A stretch of DNA of 64,000 bases from Phialophora verrucosa (GCA_002099365.1 MSED01000007.1:186001-250000); one strand, 5' to 3'. Counted from the stretch's first letter, positions 41,437 through 52,773 are shown. Notes: generated by a model from the sequence alone, not told the origin. A program made the numbers and translations.

Positions 41437-42529
41437 CTACGCCATAAACTCCCTCACGGCCCTTCTCTCGCTGTTCCTCCTGGCCTTCGCCCCGCCGGTC
41501 AACGCCTTGGCCGCGTTGTCGTTGGGCGCGCCGTCGCCGAACCCGCACCCGCCGTCGCGCGTCTGGGCGATGATGGCCCCCGCGCACTTGCCCGAGTTGA
41601 AGCCGCAGCAGCCGGACGCGCAGTCGGCGTCGCTGAAACACTGGCCCGTGATGAATTGGCTGGCGTCGCCTTTGCCGACGTTGGCCGAGCCCGGGATCGA
41701 GGTGTCGATGGTGCCGCTGGAACTAGAGCCGGAGCCGGAGCCGCCTGTTGAGGTGCCCGTGTTGCCGGTGTCTGTGCCTGTGCCTGTGCCGGTACCGGTA
41801 CCGGTACCAGTGCTAGATGATGCTGGCGTGGTGGGTTGACCGCCGCGGAGAAGTTGCGCCGCGTTGTCGTTGGGCTGGGCGTCGCCAAAGCCGCATCCAC
41901 CGTCGCGTTCTTGGGCCACGATGGCGCCGGCGCATTTGCCCGAGTTGAAGCCCTGATGGATCGATTCGGTTAGCTTAGCTCAGCTTGGGTTGGGATTTGA
42001 TTGTAGACTTGGGACGTAGTGTGATGTTATACGATGAGTACGAGGTAGAAGATGTGGGTACATGAGATGATGGGACAGGGATACCGCGTGGATCATAGAT
42101 AGAAGGCGAACTTACACAACATCCGCTCGCACAGTCCGCGTCACTGGTGCATGCTCCCGTGATGAATTGCGTGCCGGTACCAACGTTGCCGGTACCACTA
42201 CCACCGGCCGCCGCGGTGTTCATGGCCGGCGGGGCCGCCGCGGCTGTTGCTGGAGATGTCGCCCCGGCCATGGCGGCCGACTGCGACGCGAAGAATGCCT
42301 GGGCTGCGATGTCGTTGGGTTGGGCGTCGCCGTGGCCGCAGCCCCCGTCGCGGGTCTGGGCGATGACTGGGCCGGCGCAGAGGCCAGAGTTGAATCCGCA
42401 GCACGAGGACGCGCAGTCCGCGTCGGACGAGCAGGGCCCGGTGATGAATTGCGTGCCGGCGGAGAGAGTGTGGTGGGTGAGGGAGAGGAGGAGGAGAAGG
42501 CCTTGGGAGATGGTGAGAGTGGTATGCAT
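41437..42529 (-). CDS. secreted protein with three tandem six-cysteine modules (BAS2-like)
   Basis: Exons 42529-42116 and 41952-41437, separated by a 163-nt GT-AG intron (gtaagttcgc...gatccatcag) inside the second module; 309 residues. Residues 1-24 are a clean signal peptide (MHTTLTISQGLLLLLSLTHH...). Each module runs FITGxCxSDADCASxCCGFN, SGxCAGxxxAQxRDGGCG, then PNDxAA. The spacing is C-x5-C-x3-CC-x6-C-x12-C. Modules start near residues 26, 119 and 235. The motif resembles Magnaporthe biotrophy-associated secreted protein 2, which as I recall carries a single copy. Linkers are Ala/Gly-rich, then a (Gly-Thr)n run coded by a hexanucleotide repeat. The tail is basic (KARRNSERRAVREF). Probably secreted and disulfide-bonded; a role at a host or microbe interface is inference. 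Confidence 0.85.
41772..41813. repeat. hexanucleotide repeat inside the secreted-protein gene
   Basis: Seven six-base units: three ctgtgc, three cggtac and one cagtgc on the plus strand. On the coding (minus) strand they encode a Gly-Thr run in the linker between modules two and three. Units differ in sequence but keep the same dipeptide, so length change here would be in frame. Confidence 0.85.
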
Positions 42530-44816
42530 TGTGTCGGAGACGGCCGGCGGTCGACAGAATTGAACAATTGATTTGAGTGAGTGAGTGTTTGAGTGAGAGG
42601 ACCCTGTTGTCGCGCAGCGAGTACAGTAAACACCGCACAGCGATGTGGAGTGGAGAGAAGTGAAAAGTAACTTTTGTCGCACAGCGAGTGGTGGATGCGG
42701 CTGAAGGAGAGACTGGCACTGGGCACTGACTGTGCTTGAAATAGAAACTGGAATAGAACTGCGAGGAGATAGAACAGAGAGATTCCAGCGAGCTGCGCGG
42801 TCTTCGTATTTGAAGGAATTGTCCCTCGCGGCGTGCTGCCTGTATTCGACGGGCCTCCTTTTCCCACATCCATTTCCATTACCCAATCCCTCGAATAGGA
42901 TGGATGCCGTCGTAGGATCACCCGGATGCAACGAAGGCTGGGATGCCAATTAACTCACCACCGTCCCAGCTCGGACTGCGCCGTCGATCCAATGGACCTG
43001 CGAGTCGAGGAAGGACAAGCCGCAGGTCAAACAGGGCACCGCGAGGCTGAGACGAGAAAATCGGAGACAGCCTCGTCGCCGTGTCGCAGGTTGCCGTAGC
43101 CGCCAAGGGGGCCGTGCGGGGGGAGGCCGCCACGCCACGCCATTGGCCTGCGCCGCCGCCCCTGGTCAGGCTTTTGAAGCACCCATCGTGGCATGTCGCG
43201 TTTGAGATTGTCGTTTCAGCGACGACGGGGTACGTACAGCTCCCGCAGCCTCCTGAGTCCAGAGTCCTCAGTCCTGCGGCTTCCAGAAGCTGATCTCCCC
43301 GTGGGCGACCGTGATGGCCATACGGTGGCTTTGCGCAGGTGCGTCGTAAAACAGCTGCGACCACCGCCACACGTCACGTCAACTGACTACGGACTCGAAC
43401 ACCTCCTGCTCTCTCTCGCCAATCGTGATGTTTACGCCTCCTGTTTTGACAGCCGAGTTCAAGCGAGCGAGCATATGTGCCAGGCTGATCTGGTGTGATG
43501 TGACCTATCCTCCTTCTCCGAGTTCTAGTAAAACTGTACATACTACTCGGCTTCACGCGTCGCAGGACGGAACGATGCAGACAACTCACAGGCAACAGCT
43601 CCCTTTTCAAGATCCCATCCCAGCCAATTTCGGGAACTCGGCATTCGTGTCTAGGACTTCTTCCTCTCCATCCCTCATCTTCAGTCTCGTCGAGATTCGA
43701 CGCGCTCTCCGTTCCAGCCACCAAGGCTCGCGAGTATGACCCCATCACTCTTATGCTCCAAGACACGCACTGAGCTTTGAAGCACCTTGCGGGGCTGCAG
43801 GAAGTTGGTCCTTTGCGGCAATAGTCTGAAGGAACTCAATGCACAATAGGACATCAGGCCGTTTCTTCAGCATCGTGTTGCACTGCTCGTGAGATTCTTC
43901 GACCACTGCGTTCAAGCGATGGACCGCCGGGCAATGCTGGAATTTCTGGCGACCATCTACAAGCCGGCTTATTCGAGGCGCCGCGGCGCGGAGTCCTCCC
44001 GCGAACCTCCTCGTCGATACCAGTTTCTCCGAGGTTGATGCCGACGATCAAGGTGTCGCGGAGATACCACCAACGTACTGATAGCGACAGACGAGTGTCG
44101 TTCTGATCTGTCTATCTCTTCTTTCTGTCAACTTGCGCGAATTTCCGCCAGTGGTACCGTAACGAAATCACCATGCGAAAACTATTCTATTATGATACGG
44201 TAGGCGACGCTAACAATGTGGTGTCCCACAAGAGAATGGCGAGGTAGATGAGCTGGAGATGCTTTCCGGACTTCTGAAGAGGACTCGGATGGGATACATT
44301 GAGAAATTTGGGTTCAAAGAAGAGGAGGCCAAGATACCTAATTACCCTCCTAAGGTGGACTGTTCCAAGTAAAGGGCTCGCATCTGGCTTGAGTGTGCGG
44401 TTCTTGGTTGGTCTGGGTGTACATGTAAGTCTATTTGCAGACTTCGAGGCCACGGGTTGTAGGAGGCGGTTTATGTGGGCTCTCTAGCCTGATCAAGCAC
44501 CATACAGTACCACAACCGTATCTTGCATGAACGTCATTCCACGCAACAAGACAACATCAATGACAACAATAACAACAATCACACTTCCGTGAAGAAATAC
44601 ATACCTCCGGACATCTGCACATTTCGATAACAGGGGAGTCTCTCGACGAAGAGGCCCATGTCAAGAGACGCGGAGTTGTCCGAACAAACCAGCCAGTCAT
44701 CCCAGACCATATCATATAGAACGACTCGGCGAGCGATCCTCACGGATGGTGCCTCTGCCTCCTGCCTTCTGCTGCCTTCCTCGCTGACACCTCCTACGCC
44801 CGTCCCGCATGCCTCA
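42530..44816. other. long divergent intergenic region, no gene I can support
   Basis: About 2.3 kb between the secreted-protein gene and the oxygenase gene. Several open frames of 60-150 residues overlap on both strands between 42700 and 44050. None has a motif, splice support or a convincing composition. A short tandem of aacaac/caataa words lies at 44555-44580. The stretch just before 42529 is likely the leader of the secreted-protein gene. Confidence 0.35.
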
Positions 44817-46164
44817 ATGGCCGACATCATCCGCGTCAACGCCCGAGGCCGCACAGAAGTGAGAACGGGGCTCGGCTGGCGCGAAGTCCTCTCCCCTAGC
44901 AGCAGCGAGGCCATCACCGCGCACCTCCCCGTCATCGACATCACCGATATAACGCACCCGGACCAGAACTGTCGAAGAAGCGTGGCAAAGGCGATATGCA
45001 ACGCCGCTTCGAATGTCGGGTTCTTCTATGTTCGCGGCCACGGCGTGCCCGACGAGGCCGTCGCCTCCGTGTTCGCGCAGGGCCGGCGATTCTTCCACGA
45101 CCTGAGCCTCGCCGAGAAGATGGAGTATGACACGGAGAGGCATGCGCATTATTATGGGTACTATCCGATCAAGTTGGACGAGGACATCCCTGCTGGGGCG
45201 AGTAAGTGTGTTACTTATTAATTGACCTTTGAGGAAATTGTTGTTTCCGAGGGACGGTGTAACTGCTGTCGTGGTCATAGTGGTGGTTTCTTCCTTAGTA
45301 ACCTTTTTGCGTATGTCTAGAGCTGAATGAAGCGATCAATTACGGGTATGAAGCTTGTTGCGATCCCGAGTCTGGATCCGAGTCTGCTGCCGACAAAACC
45401 AACAACGGCGAGAACTGGTGGCCGTCAGAGGAGCGCCTTCCGGGATATGAGCGCCAGGTCAAGGAGTACATGACGCATATGCTCACGCTGAGCCGGGCCC
45501 TTCTCCGCATGTTTGCCCTGGGTCTCGACCTGGAGGAGCACGCGTTCGACCACCTGGCCACGAAGCCGTACTCGATCTTGAAAATGGCGCACTATCCCGG
45601 CAAGGGGAAGGGCCAACTGTCTGGCACGGACGAACCGTCGTCCATCCGTCCGCATACAGACTATGAGCTGCTCACGATCTTGTTGCAGGATGAGATCCCT
45701 TCTCTGGAAGTCTTGTCCAACACGGGCCATTGGATCCAGGCGGCGCCTATACCAAGGACGTTTGTCGTCAATATTGGAGATTCGCTGTCCATGCTCACTA
45801 ATGGCCTGTTCGTGTCGACAATGCATAGGGTGGTCAATGCCTCGGAAAGGGACCGATATTCTGTGCCGTTTTTCCTCGGTGGTAAGTACAGTGTCTTTCC
45901 CTCACGCCCTCATCCCTGAACCTTGACCTTCACTTCTCCTGGTCCTCGTTCTGCTGGATATCTACTCGTGTTGAAGCGCCGTGTTGACCCTTTGCAGCAA
46001 ATCAGGATGCCGAGTTGAAGGCCGTGGCCAAGTTCGTGAGTGCTGAGAATCCTGCAAAGTTCCAGCCCATGATGTCCGGGGAATACATTCGTCAGTCCTT
46101 GCAGGCGGTTTACTCCAAGCCGAACATAGAAATCGTCAGGGACACGATTGAAGTGCGTGGATAG
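44817..46164 (+). CDS. 2-oxoglutarate/Fe(II)-dependent oxygenase (isopenicillin N synthase-like)
   Basis: Exons 44817-45201, 45321-45881 and 45998-46164, with introns of 119 and 116 nt (GT-AG), encode 370 residues. The start is the ATG at 44817 (MADIIRVNARGRTEVRTG); the in-frame sequence upstream is leader-like. The N-terminal DIOX_N part has LPVIDITD and NVGFFYVRGHGVPDE. The C-terminal double-stranded beta-helix has Fe ligands His and Asp in IRPHTDYELLTILLQDE and the distal His in STMHRVVNASERDRYSVPFF, whose Arg-x-Ser binds 2-oxoglutarate. The fold couples 2-oxoglutarate decarboxylation to hydroxylation, desaturation or ring formation. The substrate is unknown. It shares its surroundings with a Baeyer-Villiger monooxygenase and a pathway-type regulator, but no PKS, NRPS or terpene synthase lies in the window. 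Confidence 0.92.
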
Positions 46165-47042
46165 TGAAGCGCCAGGATGTATGTCGGTTCCAATTGATGA
46201 GGAACATAGTTACGGTGGGAGACACATAACAAAGTGAACGCCCACTCACCGCAGGTTGGAAGCACGGTAGCTTCTACTCATGCAAGGCGCTCGGATTGAA
46301 AACAGCAAGACTGCAGTCGTCGACCTGTCACATCAGGCTGCTGAAGTCAGACCCGAGACTGAAACGAAGTCGGAAGGCGGAAGGAAGTGGAGTTGCAGGT
46401 AGTTGATCTTTATCGTCCTGAGTTGTGTGGTTGTCAGTCTCGGAATCGCGACTCGTTTCCATCTGGTCTGCCGTAGCCAGTGCCACTCAGCGGACAACAG
46501 CCCACCGTAATCTGCTAATCCTTGTGAAAGCTTGACAGAAGCTTCGTCTTTCTCTTTCGATTCGCTCAGAACACGATTCCACCGTGAGAGCCACGACAAG
46601 CTGCTGAAGAGAACATGAATCCTCCCAGCTAACAGTCGCCGCATATGACTGATTCAGGTCGCGATGACGGATCACAGCTCCCGCGGCGGAGCTCCTGCCA
46701 GCTTACGAGTACGCGTCTCACCAGCCCTTCCACATCTGCGCCGAATGCCCAAAGAGGAGATCCTTGGCCTTGTTTGCCAGCTTTCGTTGGAAATACGGTC
46801 CTAATCACATCCGCTTAACTCCTTTGAGATGCTCCGTGTAATCGAATACGTCGGTATCCTCGAGTTCAGGCCGCCAAGAAGACGAGTAAGACATGAATGT
46901 TTGCTATTCAACCTTACGTGCCTCAGTACCGTTCTGTGAGACTTGCACAAAGAGACGGTTCGAGGGCATTCTATCACTAAAGCATTTGTTCACCTCTCTG
47001 TTTTCCTAACGTTGCACTCCTAGCACACATCGAACAACCAAC
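46165..47042. other. intergenic region upstream of the monooxygenase
   Basis: About 0.9 kb with no supportable gene. Minus-strand frames at 46333-46675 are short and motif-free. Likely the 3' UTR of the oxygenase and the promoter of the monooxygenase. Confidence 0.4.
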
Positions 47043-49043
47043 ATGGTCGGACAAGCAGCTACGACTATCCCTCCAACTCAATCGGTGCCAATTGAGCAGC
47101 AGAAAAGAACAGTCCATTCGGCACAGACAAATGGCGGGGCGAGAGGGCTATCCAGTGCCGCAGCACAAGCCGCTTTGAAGGTCCAGCAAAAGTACGACGA
47201 AGAACGTCAAAAAAGGATAAGACCCGATGGCGACGCTCAATATGTTGATCTTGCAGTCTCAGAACAGTTCAAGCATTATCGGGAAGACCCTTGGCTCGAT
47301 GAGCGGTCCGAGGCAATCACTATCCGTAACGGCGAGCATATCAAGTATTTCATTCTGGGGGCGGGCTTTGGTGGTCTGATATATGCCGTCAAACTGATCA
47401 GAAGCGGCATCCCAGCGTCGGAGATTCGGATTGTCGATTCCGCCGGAGGATTTGGAGGAACGTGGTATTACAACAGATACCCAGGGTTGATGTGCGACGT
47501 CGAATCGTACTGCTATCTCCCGCTGCTAGAGGAGATGGATTACATGCCCAAACATAAGTACTCGTACGGGTACGAGATTCGGGAGTACATCAATGCCATT
47601 GCGGAGAGATACGAACTGTCCGAGACTGCAATGTTCCGCACCAAGATCAATCGCCTCACCTGGGACGAATTGGGCAATCAGTGGAAAGTCAACATGACCA
47701 AGGAACGTACCTCGAACACACCTCTCCATCTCAACATCACTGCTCAGTTCGTCATATCCACCTCCGGTCTCCTGTTGCACCCGAAGCTCCCTGCCATTTC
47801 GGGGCTCGACAACTTCAAAGGAACATCATTTCACACCTCTCGCTGGGACTACTCTGTTACGGGGGGTTCCCCGGAGAACCCAGTGCTTGATAGGCTCTCA
47901 GACAAGCGCGTCGGCATCATCGGGACAGGCGCCACGGCAATCCAGGCCGTCCCGCATCTTGCCAAGTTTGCAAAATCCCTGACCATCTTCCAGCGCACCC
48001 CGAGCTCAGTCGACGAACGCGGCCAACACCAGACCGAGAAGGCTACATGGAGCTCTCGGATCGCCTCGAAGCCAGGCTGGTGGAAGGAGCGGAATCTCAA
48101 TCTTGCAGCCCACCTCTCGGGTGCAATTGAGCCCAACGAGACCACCAACCTCGTGAACGACCAATGGTCCAAATGTCGTACATACCGCGCCTTAGTAGGC
48201 GGGCCCAACCCACCGTCCTCCATTGAAAGCATTCCCGCATTCGTGGCTTCGCTCTTCGCCGCCGACCTCCCCCGAGCTGAAGGGATCCGGCAACGGGTCG
48301 ACGAAACCGTCAGCGACAAGACCACGGCCCGTGCACTCAAGCACTGGTACGGCACCTGGTGCAAACGGCCGACCTTCCACGACGACTACCTCCCCGTCTT
48401 CAACCTCCCGAACGTGCAACTTGTGGACACCGACGGAAAGGGCGTCGACGCGCTGACCGCCACATCCGCCGTAGTCGGAGCCAACGAATATCCCCTCGAC
48501 ATCCTGATCTTCAGCACGGGATTTCGCGCCCCCGGCATCGGCAGCCCGGCGTTCCGCGCAGGGATGACCATCACCGGCCGCGCAGGGCAGGACATGGACG
48601 CCAAATGGCGCGACCAGGTCGCCACCCTGCACGGCACCATGACGCACGGGTTCCCGAACTTCTTCATGCCGGGCCCCTTCCAGGCCGGCGCGACGGGGAA
48701 CCAGAACTTCACGCTCGGCATCATGAGCAACCACGCCGTGGCGATGATCAAGCAGGCTCAGGCTCGGTTTCCGGGCCAAAAGGTCGTGATCGAGCCGACG
48801 GTCGAGGCCGAGGAGAGCTGGTCGGCCGACATCGCCAAACGCAGTCTGGCGTTTGCTGCCATGGCCGGGTGCACGCCGGGATATTTGAATGGCGAGGGCG
48901 TCATGGACAGTTTACCTGTCGAGGTCAAAATGAAGGCCGCGCGCATGGGGATCTGGGGCGAAGGCATCCAAGACTTTATGAACACGCTGGAGACGTGGGA
49001 AAGGAAGGCCGAACTGGAGGGGTTAGAGGTCACGCCGGTTTGA
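47043..49043 (+). CDS. FAD-dependent Baeyer-Villiger-type monooxygenase
   Basis: A single exon of 666 residues from the ATG at 47043 (MVGQAATTIPPTQSVP). These enzymes use FAD, NADPH and O2 to insert oxygen next to a ketone, giving esters or lactones. First Rossmann motif: ILGAGFGGLIYAVKL (GxGxxG at 106-111). A FAD-domain segment follows (GGFGGTWYYNRYPGLMCDVE, with YCYLPLLEE). The Baeyer-Villiger fingerprint FxGxxxHxxxW(P/D) is FKGTSFHTSRWD (258-269). The second, NADPH-binding Rossmann motif is GIIGTGATAIQAVPHLAK (294-299). The C-terminal signature is ILIFSTGFRAPG. An N-terminal extension of about 95 residues resembles that of fungal enzymes of the larger steroid/cycloalkanone monooxygenase branch. 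No membrane segment. The substrate cannot be predicted. Confidence 0.93.
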   Translation: MVGQAATTIPPTQSVPIEQQKRTVHSAQTNGGARGLSSAAAQAALKVQQKYDEERQKRIRPDGDAQYVDLAVSEQFKHYREDPWLDERSEAITIRNGEHIKYFILGAGFGGLIYAVKLIRSGIPASEIRIVDSAGGFGGTWYYNRYPGLMCDVESYCYLPLLEEMDYMPKHKYSYGYEIREYINAIAERYELSETAMFRTKINRLTWDELGNQWKVNMTKERTSNTPLHLNITAQFVISTSGLLLHPKLPAISGLDNFKGTSFHTSRWDYSVTGGSPENPVLDRLSDKRVGIIGTGATAIQAVPHLAKFAKSLTIFQRTPSSVDERGQHQTEKATWSSRIASKPGWWKERNLNLAAHLSGAIEPNETTNLVNDQWSKCRTYRALVGGPNPPSSIESIPAFVASLFAADLPRAEGIRQRVDETVSDKTTARALKHWYGTWCKRPTFHDDYLPVFNLPNVQLVDTDGKGVDALTATSAVVGANEYPLDILIFSTGFRAPGIGSPAFRAGMTITGRAGQDMDAKWRDQVATLHGTMTHGFPNFFMPGPFQAGATGNQNFTLGIMSNHAVAMIKQAQARFPGQKVVIEPTVEAEESWSADIAKRSLAFAAMAGCTPGYLNGEGVMDSLPVEVKMKAARMGIWGEGIQDFMNTLETWERKAELEGLEVTPV

Positions 49044-49559
49044 CTGCTGTACGTAGCTAAGTAGCGGTACTAATTGAGTAAGTGCGGAGTGATATAGAGA
49101 TGAAGACTAAATACATCGGATTGGAATGCATTGATTCCGGACTGCAACTCGTCGAAAAGTACAGACTATCCCTTTAGATTAATGTATCGGGATGGGAAAA
49201 AAACGTACGAAAGTCGTGGAATGCACTGTCCTGACTTTCCCTCTCCACGATCGGACCTTCTTCGTCTCCCACGTACGACGACGGAGTACAGTACATAACT
49301 CGTGTCGATATCTTGGGGAGGCGAGATTCCGCCCGAATCATCGTCATCGGGTTGCGCGCATCTCGTTCATATGATTATTTCATATGGGTGATGCGAGGTA
49401 TGATAAAATAGGACGCTGACGACTATGCTGACTCTGCTGACTGAGGCGCACCCGGAACAAAAGCAAGTGGGACGCGCCCGATATAATTACCAGGTCTCCA
49501 CACGGATTCCGGGGCGTGGGTGGGTGAAATTGCTTTCGGCCAGATGGGGCGATTATTCC

Positions 49560-50412
49560 ATCTCCTTCAAAGGACAAGACAAGCATATAGCCGTGATTGG
49601 ATTGGGGTTCTCAGATCGTAATGCAGGTGCAGTCGGGTGAGTCGACATCTGAGCGCACAGCTTCCATGAGCAGCAATGCAATGCAAACCAAAGCAATGCA
49701 GTGCTGACGGGCATCATCAGAGGTGGAGCAGCTGACATCCTGTAATCGCTCCGCAGCCTGGGAACACACCGGACTTGAGAGCAGGATACGCACCAGGGCG
49801 ACGAAAGGCAAAGTACACCAGGGTCCAGATCGATGGATGGAAAGATCATCCTGATGAGTTTCTATGGCGCGGAAGGACATATTTGCCAAGTTTCACGGAG
49901 AATATGTCGGCGGTGCTTGATTGGAAAGGACTCGGTGATGCGCTGGTTCCCCTGTCCGCAGTGAGCTGTATAGCACTTGTTCCTCTTCACAGGCTTACCC
50001 CCGGCCGTCGAGATTTTCAAGTACTGGTCGCCGACAAAGTTCTGGTGACGAACGACCCGATGCCCGATTGACCGCTCAAGGTTTCGAGACCATGGCAGGG
50101 GCATAGGAAAATGTCGACCTCGTTGCCTATGCCGCTGGCTTCGATGCTTCCTACCGGCTTTCGCTCCCGGTCGTGCAAGGCGGTGGAAAATACCTCAGGG
50201 ACGAGTGGGTACGGGAGCCACCATGGAGTATACTTGTCGGTTGCGGCTGCTGGGTTTCCGAACTACTTCAGTCATCTCCAGTCCAATCACGGCACCATCG
50301 CCAAGTCGGAGATAGAATCGTCGGGCGAGATCTTGCTCGGTACGTCACCCAGCTAGGCGTCCGTCCGGCACCGCTCTCGAACGGGGAGGTAATCCCAGGC
50401 CAAGAGGCATAG
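49560..50412 (+). pseudogene. decayed fragments of a second Baeyer-Villiger-type monooxygenase
   Basis: Pieces typical of this family appear on the plus strand in changing frames. The C-terminal signals are clearest: LHRLTPGRRDFQVLVADKVL (about 50,000), then VDLVAYAAGFDASYR (50,113-50,157, matching the family V(D)xxxxATGF signature), then YLSVAAAGFPNYFSHLQS (about 50,230-50,285). They lie in different frames and are separated by a TAG at about 50,103. A possible Rossmann remnant, DKHIAVIGLGFSD, is at about 49,580-49,620. Most of the middle is missing. The signals differ from those of the intact neighbour (CKRPTFHDDYLPVFNLPNV; ILIFSTGF), so this is probably a relic of another subfamily rather than a recent copy. 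Confidence 0.6.
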
Positions 50413-50509
50413 CGAACAAGTGCCGCCGACAGAGACTTCGGTACGTTGTGAACGTGCCCTTCGAGCCTATCACACAGTCACACGAGCTTGACCTCGCATG
50501 AATTCAGAA

Positions 50510-52773
50510 CTATGGTAAAGCCGCTTGCAAAAGGTCCGCTACGTGCTGAAGGCTAGTGGATGCGTTGTCGTGGTAATCGGACAGTGCCGTGTCTGTCGGA
50601 GTCACTCCGGTGGCAGCGAGACGATCAAGCTTCGCAAGAGCGAACGCTTGCCACTCATTCGCGTAGCGATAGACTCCGTCCATGTCATTTACCGAGACAT
50701 GGGAGCTCGAGGGCAGGGCACTGTCGGGAACGCGTCGCCGTCGCTCCCAGATTTGAGTCCACATGTTCAGAGCATTACGTAGGCGAGACATCGTTGCCGG
50801 AGAGAGTGACAGTGACATCTGCTGGGTGAATAACAGACTGTGCAGAGCTGTGCAACGTAGTGGTTAGCCACAAGCGCGAGTGTCTTGGTGCATTGGATGG
50901 TCCTTACCCGACACGACGGCGAAGAGGTTCAGAGCTGTCAATCCGCGCAATGAATTCAAGACATCGTCGCTGTCGGCGCCGTCGCGGCACATCAATTCTA
51001 TGACACCCCTCAAAGAGAACTCCTGCGTCTGCCAGCAACATCCGGATTCGAGATCAATTGCAGCCCACAGCTCGTCCGGAGTCGTGGCCTCGAAGCACGA
51101 CGCTGGGCAGCTGAGGGAGAAGTTCAACTCTGAAATCCCAATTCGCGGCGGCACGTTGTGGAAGATCATGAACTCGGCATCGAGGATAAAGACGAATGTC
51201 TGCGTTCTACCTCCGTGTTAGCAGAAGAAGCCGTGTTTGGCTACGAGACGTTCGTTACCTGATCAACTCTTCCCGGAAAACGAATTCCTCCCAGTCCACG
51301 TGCCTCAAGGCGAGATTGAAATCATTCGCATGCCTCGCTTCTGCGAATCCGATGTCTCTTGCAGCCTGCATCGTGGTCAGAGAACTCATGGCTTCGACGC
51401 ACGCGGCATGCATACTTACGAAGATGACTGACGAGAAACGTGACCGTCTGATGCGCTTTCGCGACGCCTCTGAGCCTTCCCAATTCTGAAGGACACTTAT
51501 CAAGAGAGCAGCCTGGATCAATTCTAGGCGGTCGCGCAACGACATGGCTTGGCCCTCACAGAAAGGAGACACTGAATGCTCCGACAGCAACGGATGTTGG
51601 AAGACCAACTCTTCCACGATGTCTAGCCAGCTCCTTGCACCGGCCACGTCGGCTTCATCGTTTGACATGAAGGCGCCCGTCAGAGCGAAGGCAAAGATCA
51701 TCTCGGTGCTGGCCGCGTTGATGTCAAAAGTGGCTTTGTGAACGACCGGACCATTGAAATGCCATCGCTCCCAGTACAAGTGCACAAATCGATCGAGATT
51801 CATTGGATTGAAAAAGTCGAGATCAGCGTCAAGCGATAAAGATCGACTTCTGTGCTGATTGCGGTCGTAGTAGATCCATGCATCTTCGCACTGTAACCTG
51901 GTCCAGAGCTTCTTCGAGGGAATGAACATGGGGTGCGACATCCAACACATCATCTCGAACAGTTGGACGTTCTTTTCAGTCGACCTTCTCGCTGCTTGCT
52001 GGTCATGATGGGCTGTCATGTCCTCTTCCAAAAAAGAGGCCAGCAGCCAGTCATCAGACACACCAGAGCGTTGTTGGCACGATATCCAGTTGAACGTCCT
52101 GTCCAGGCCAGGCGACGTGATAAAGTGGAGAAGGAAGTCGAATCGAACGACCGGCTTGGTATATGGTCCTGCATCCGCTGCTAGCACCACGGTCTCCAGG
52201 TTACCATCGTCAAGAGCGTATGGTCCGATGGTCTGACCGAAGAACTCTTGGGCGAACAGGTCAAAGGGAGACACCCGGCTCCAATCGGCGGTAAGACGCC
52301 TCGGGCCAGAGACGCAGTGCCCTAAATCTTGACCCTCGTTGGGCGAGAACCTCTTCGCATAGGTGCATGCCTGAGACTTAGCGATGCAACTGCCGCAAGG
52401 CATGCCCAAGTCACACGCCTGTTTGATCGCTGAGCAACTATCGCAAGACCTCTTCTTACGACCTGCGGGCTTTTGAGCAGGGATCGGTTCTCCGAGACTC
52501 TTCCTGGCCGAACATGTTTTCCAATGCTTGCGCATCGCATCACTAGAGTTGTGAGTCAGACCTTGCTTCAGAGTTGCCGCCATGCCAAACCATCCTCTTA
52601 CCTGCGTTTGAAAGTTGACGCACAGAACGAGCATTCGAAGGGTTTGTGGAGGAAATCTGCCGTCCGTCTTCAGCTCAATACCCAATCAGTAACCTCCCAG
52701 GGTCTACTTACGACTTTGATGGTGTCTTCTGAGGTGGCTGCTGCGCGAGAACGTTGAGGAGCATAGCTGACAT
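50510..52773 (-). CDS. transcription factor with a C2HC finger and a Zn2Cys6 cluster
   Basis: Five exons: 52773-52712, 52667-52602, 52542-51259, 51206-50908 and 50847-50510. All four introns are GT-AG and frames join cleanly; 682 residues. The ATG at 52764 is an alternative start. Residues about 30-50 form a zinc finger CSFC...KRSDAMRKHWKTC, in which the last ligand of the usual C2H2 pattern is Cys. A Zn2Cys6 cluster follows at about 68-95, C-x2-C-x6-C-x5-C-x2-C-x6-C (CDSC, then CDLGMPCGSC). The rest looks like the helical regulatory region of fungal factors (FDLFAQEFFGQTIGPYAL, FMIFHNVPPRIGISELN, NALNMWTQIWERRR near the C-terminus). Nuclear regulators of this dual-finger type often control neighbouring metabolic genes. 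The adjoining monooxygenase and oxygenase are natural candidates (inference). Confidence 0.9.

Noticed and set aside
41772..41813. CRISPR-like array
   Set aside because: Short direct repeats without spacers inside a eukaryotic coding region; a simple hexanucleotide repeat.
43374..43766. 130-residue minus-strand frame between the secreted protein and the oxygenase
   Set aside because: Arg/Ser-rich composition without motif, overlapping an equally long plus-strand frame; most likely chance.
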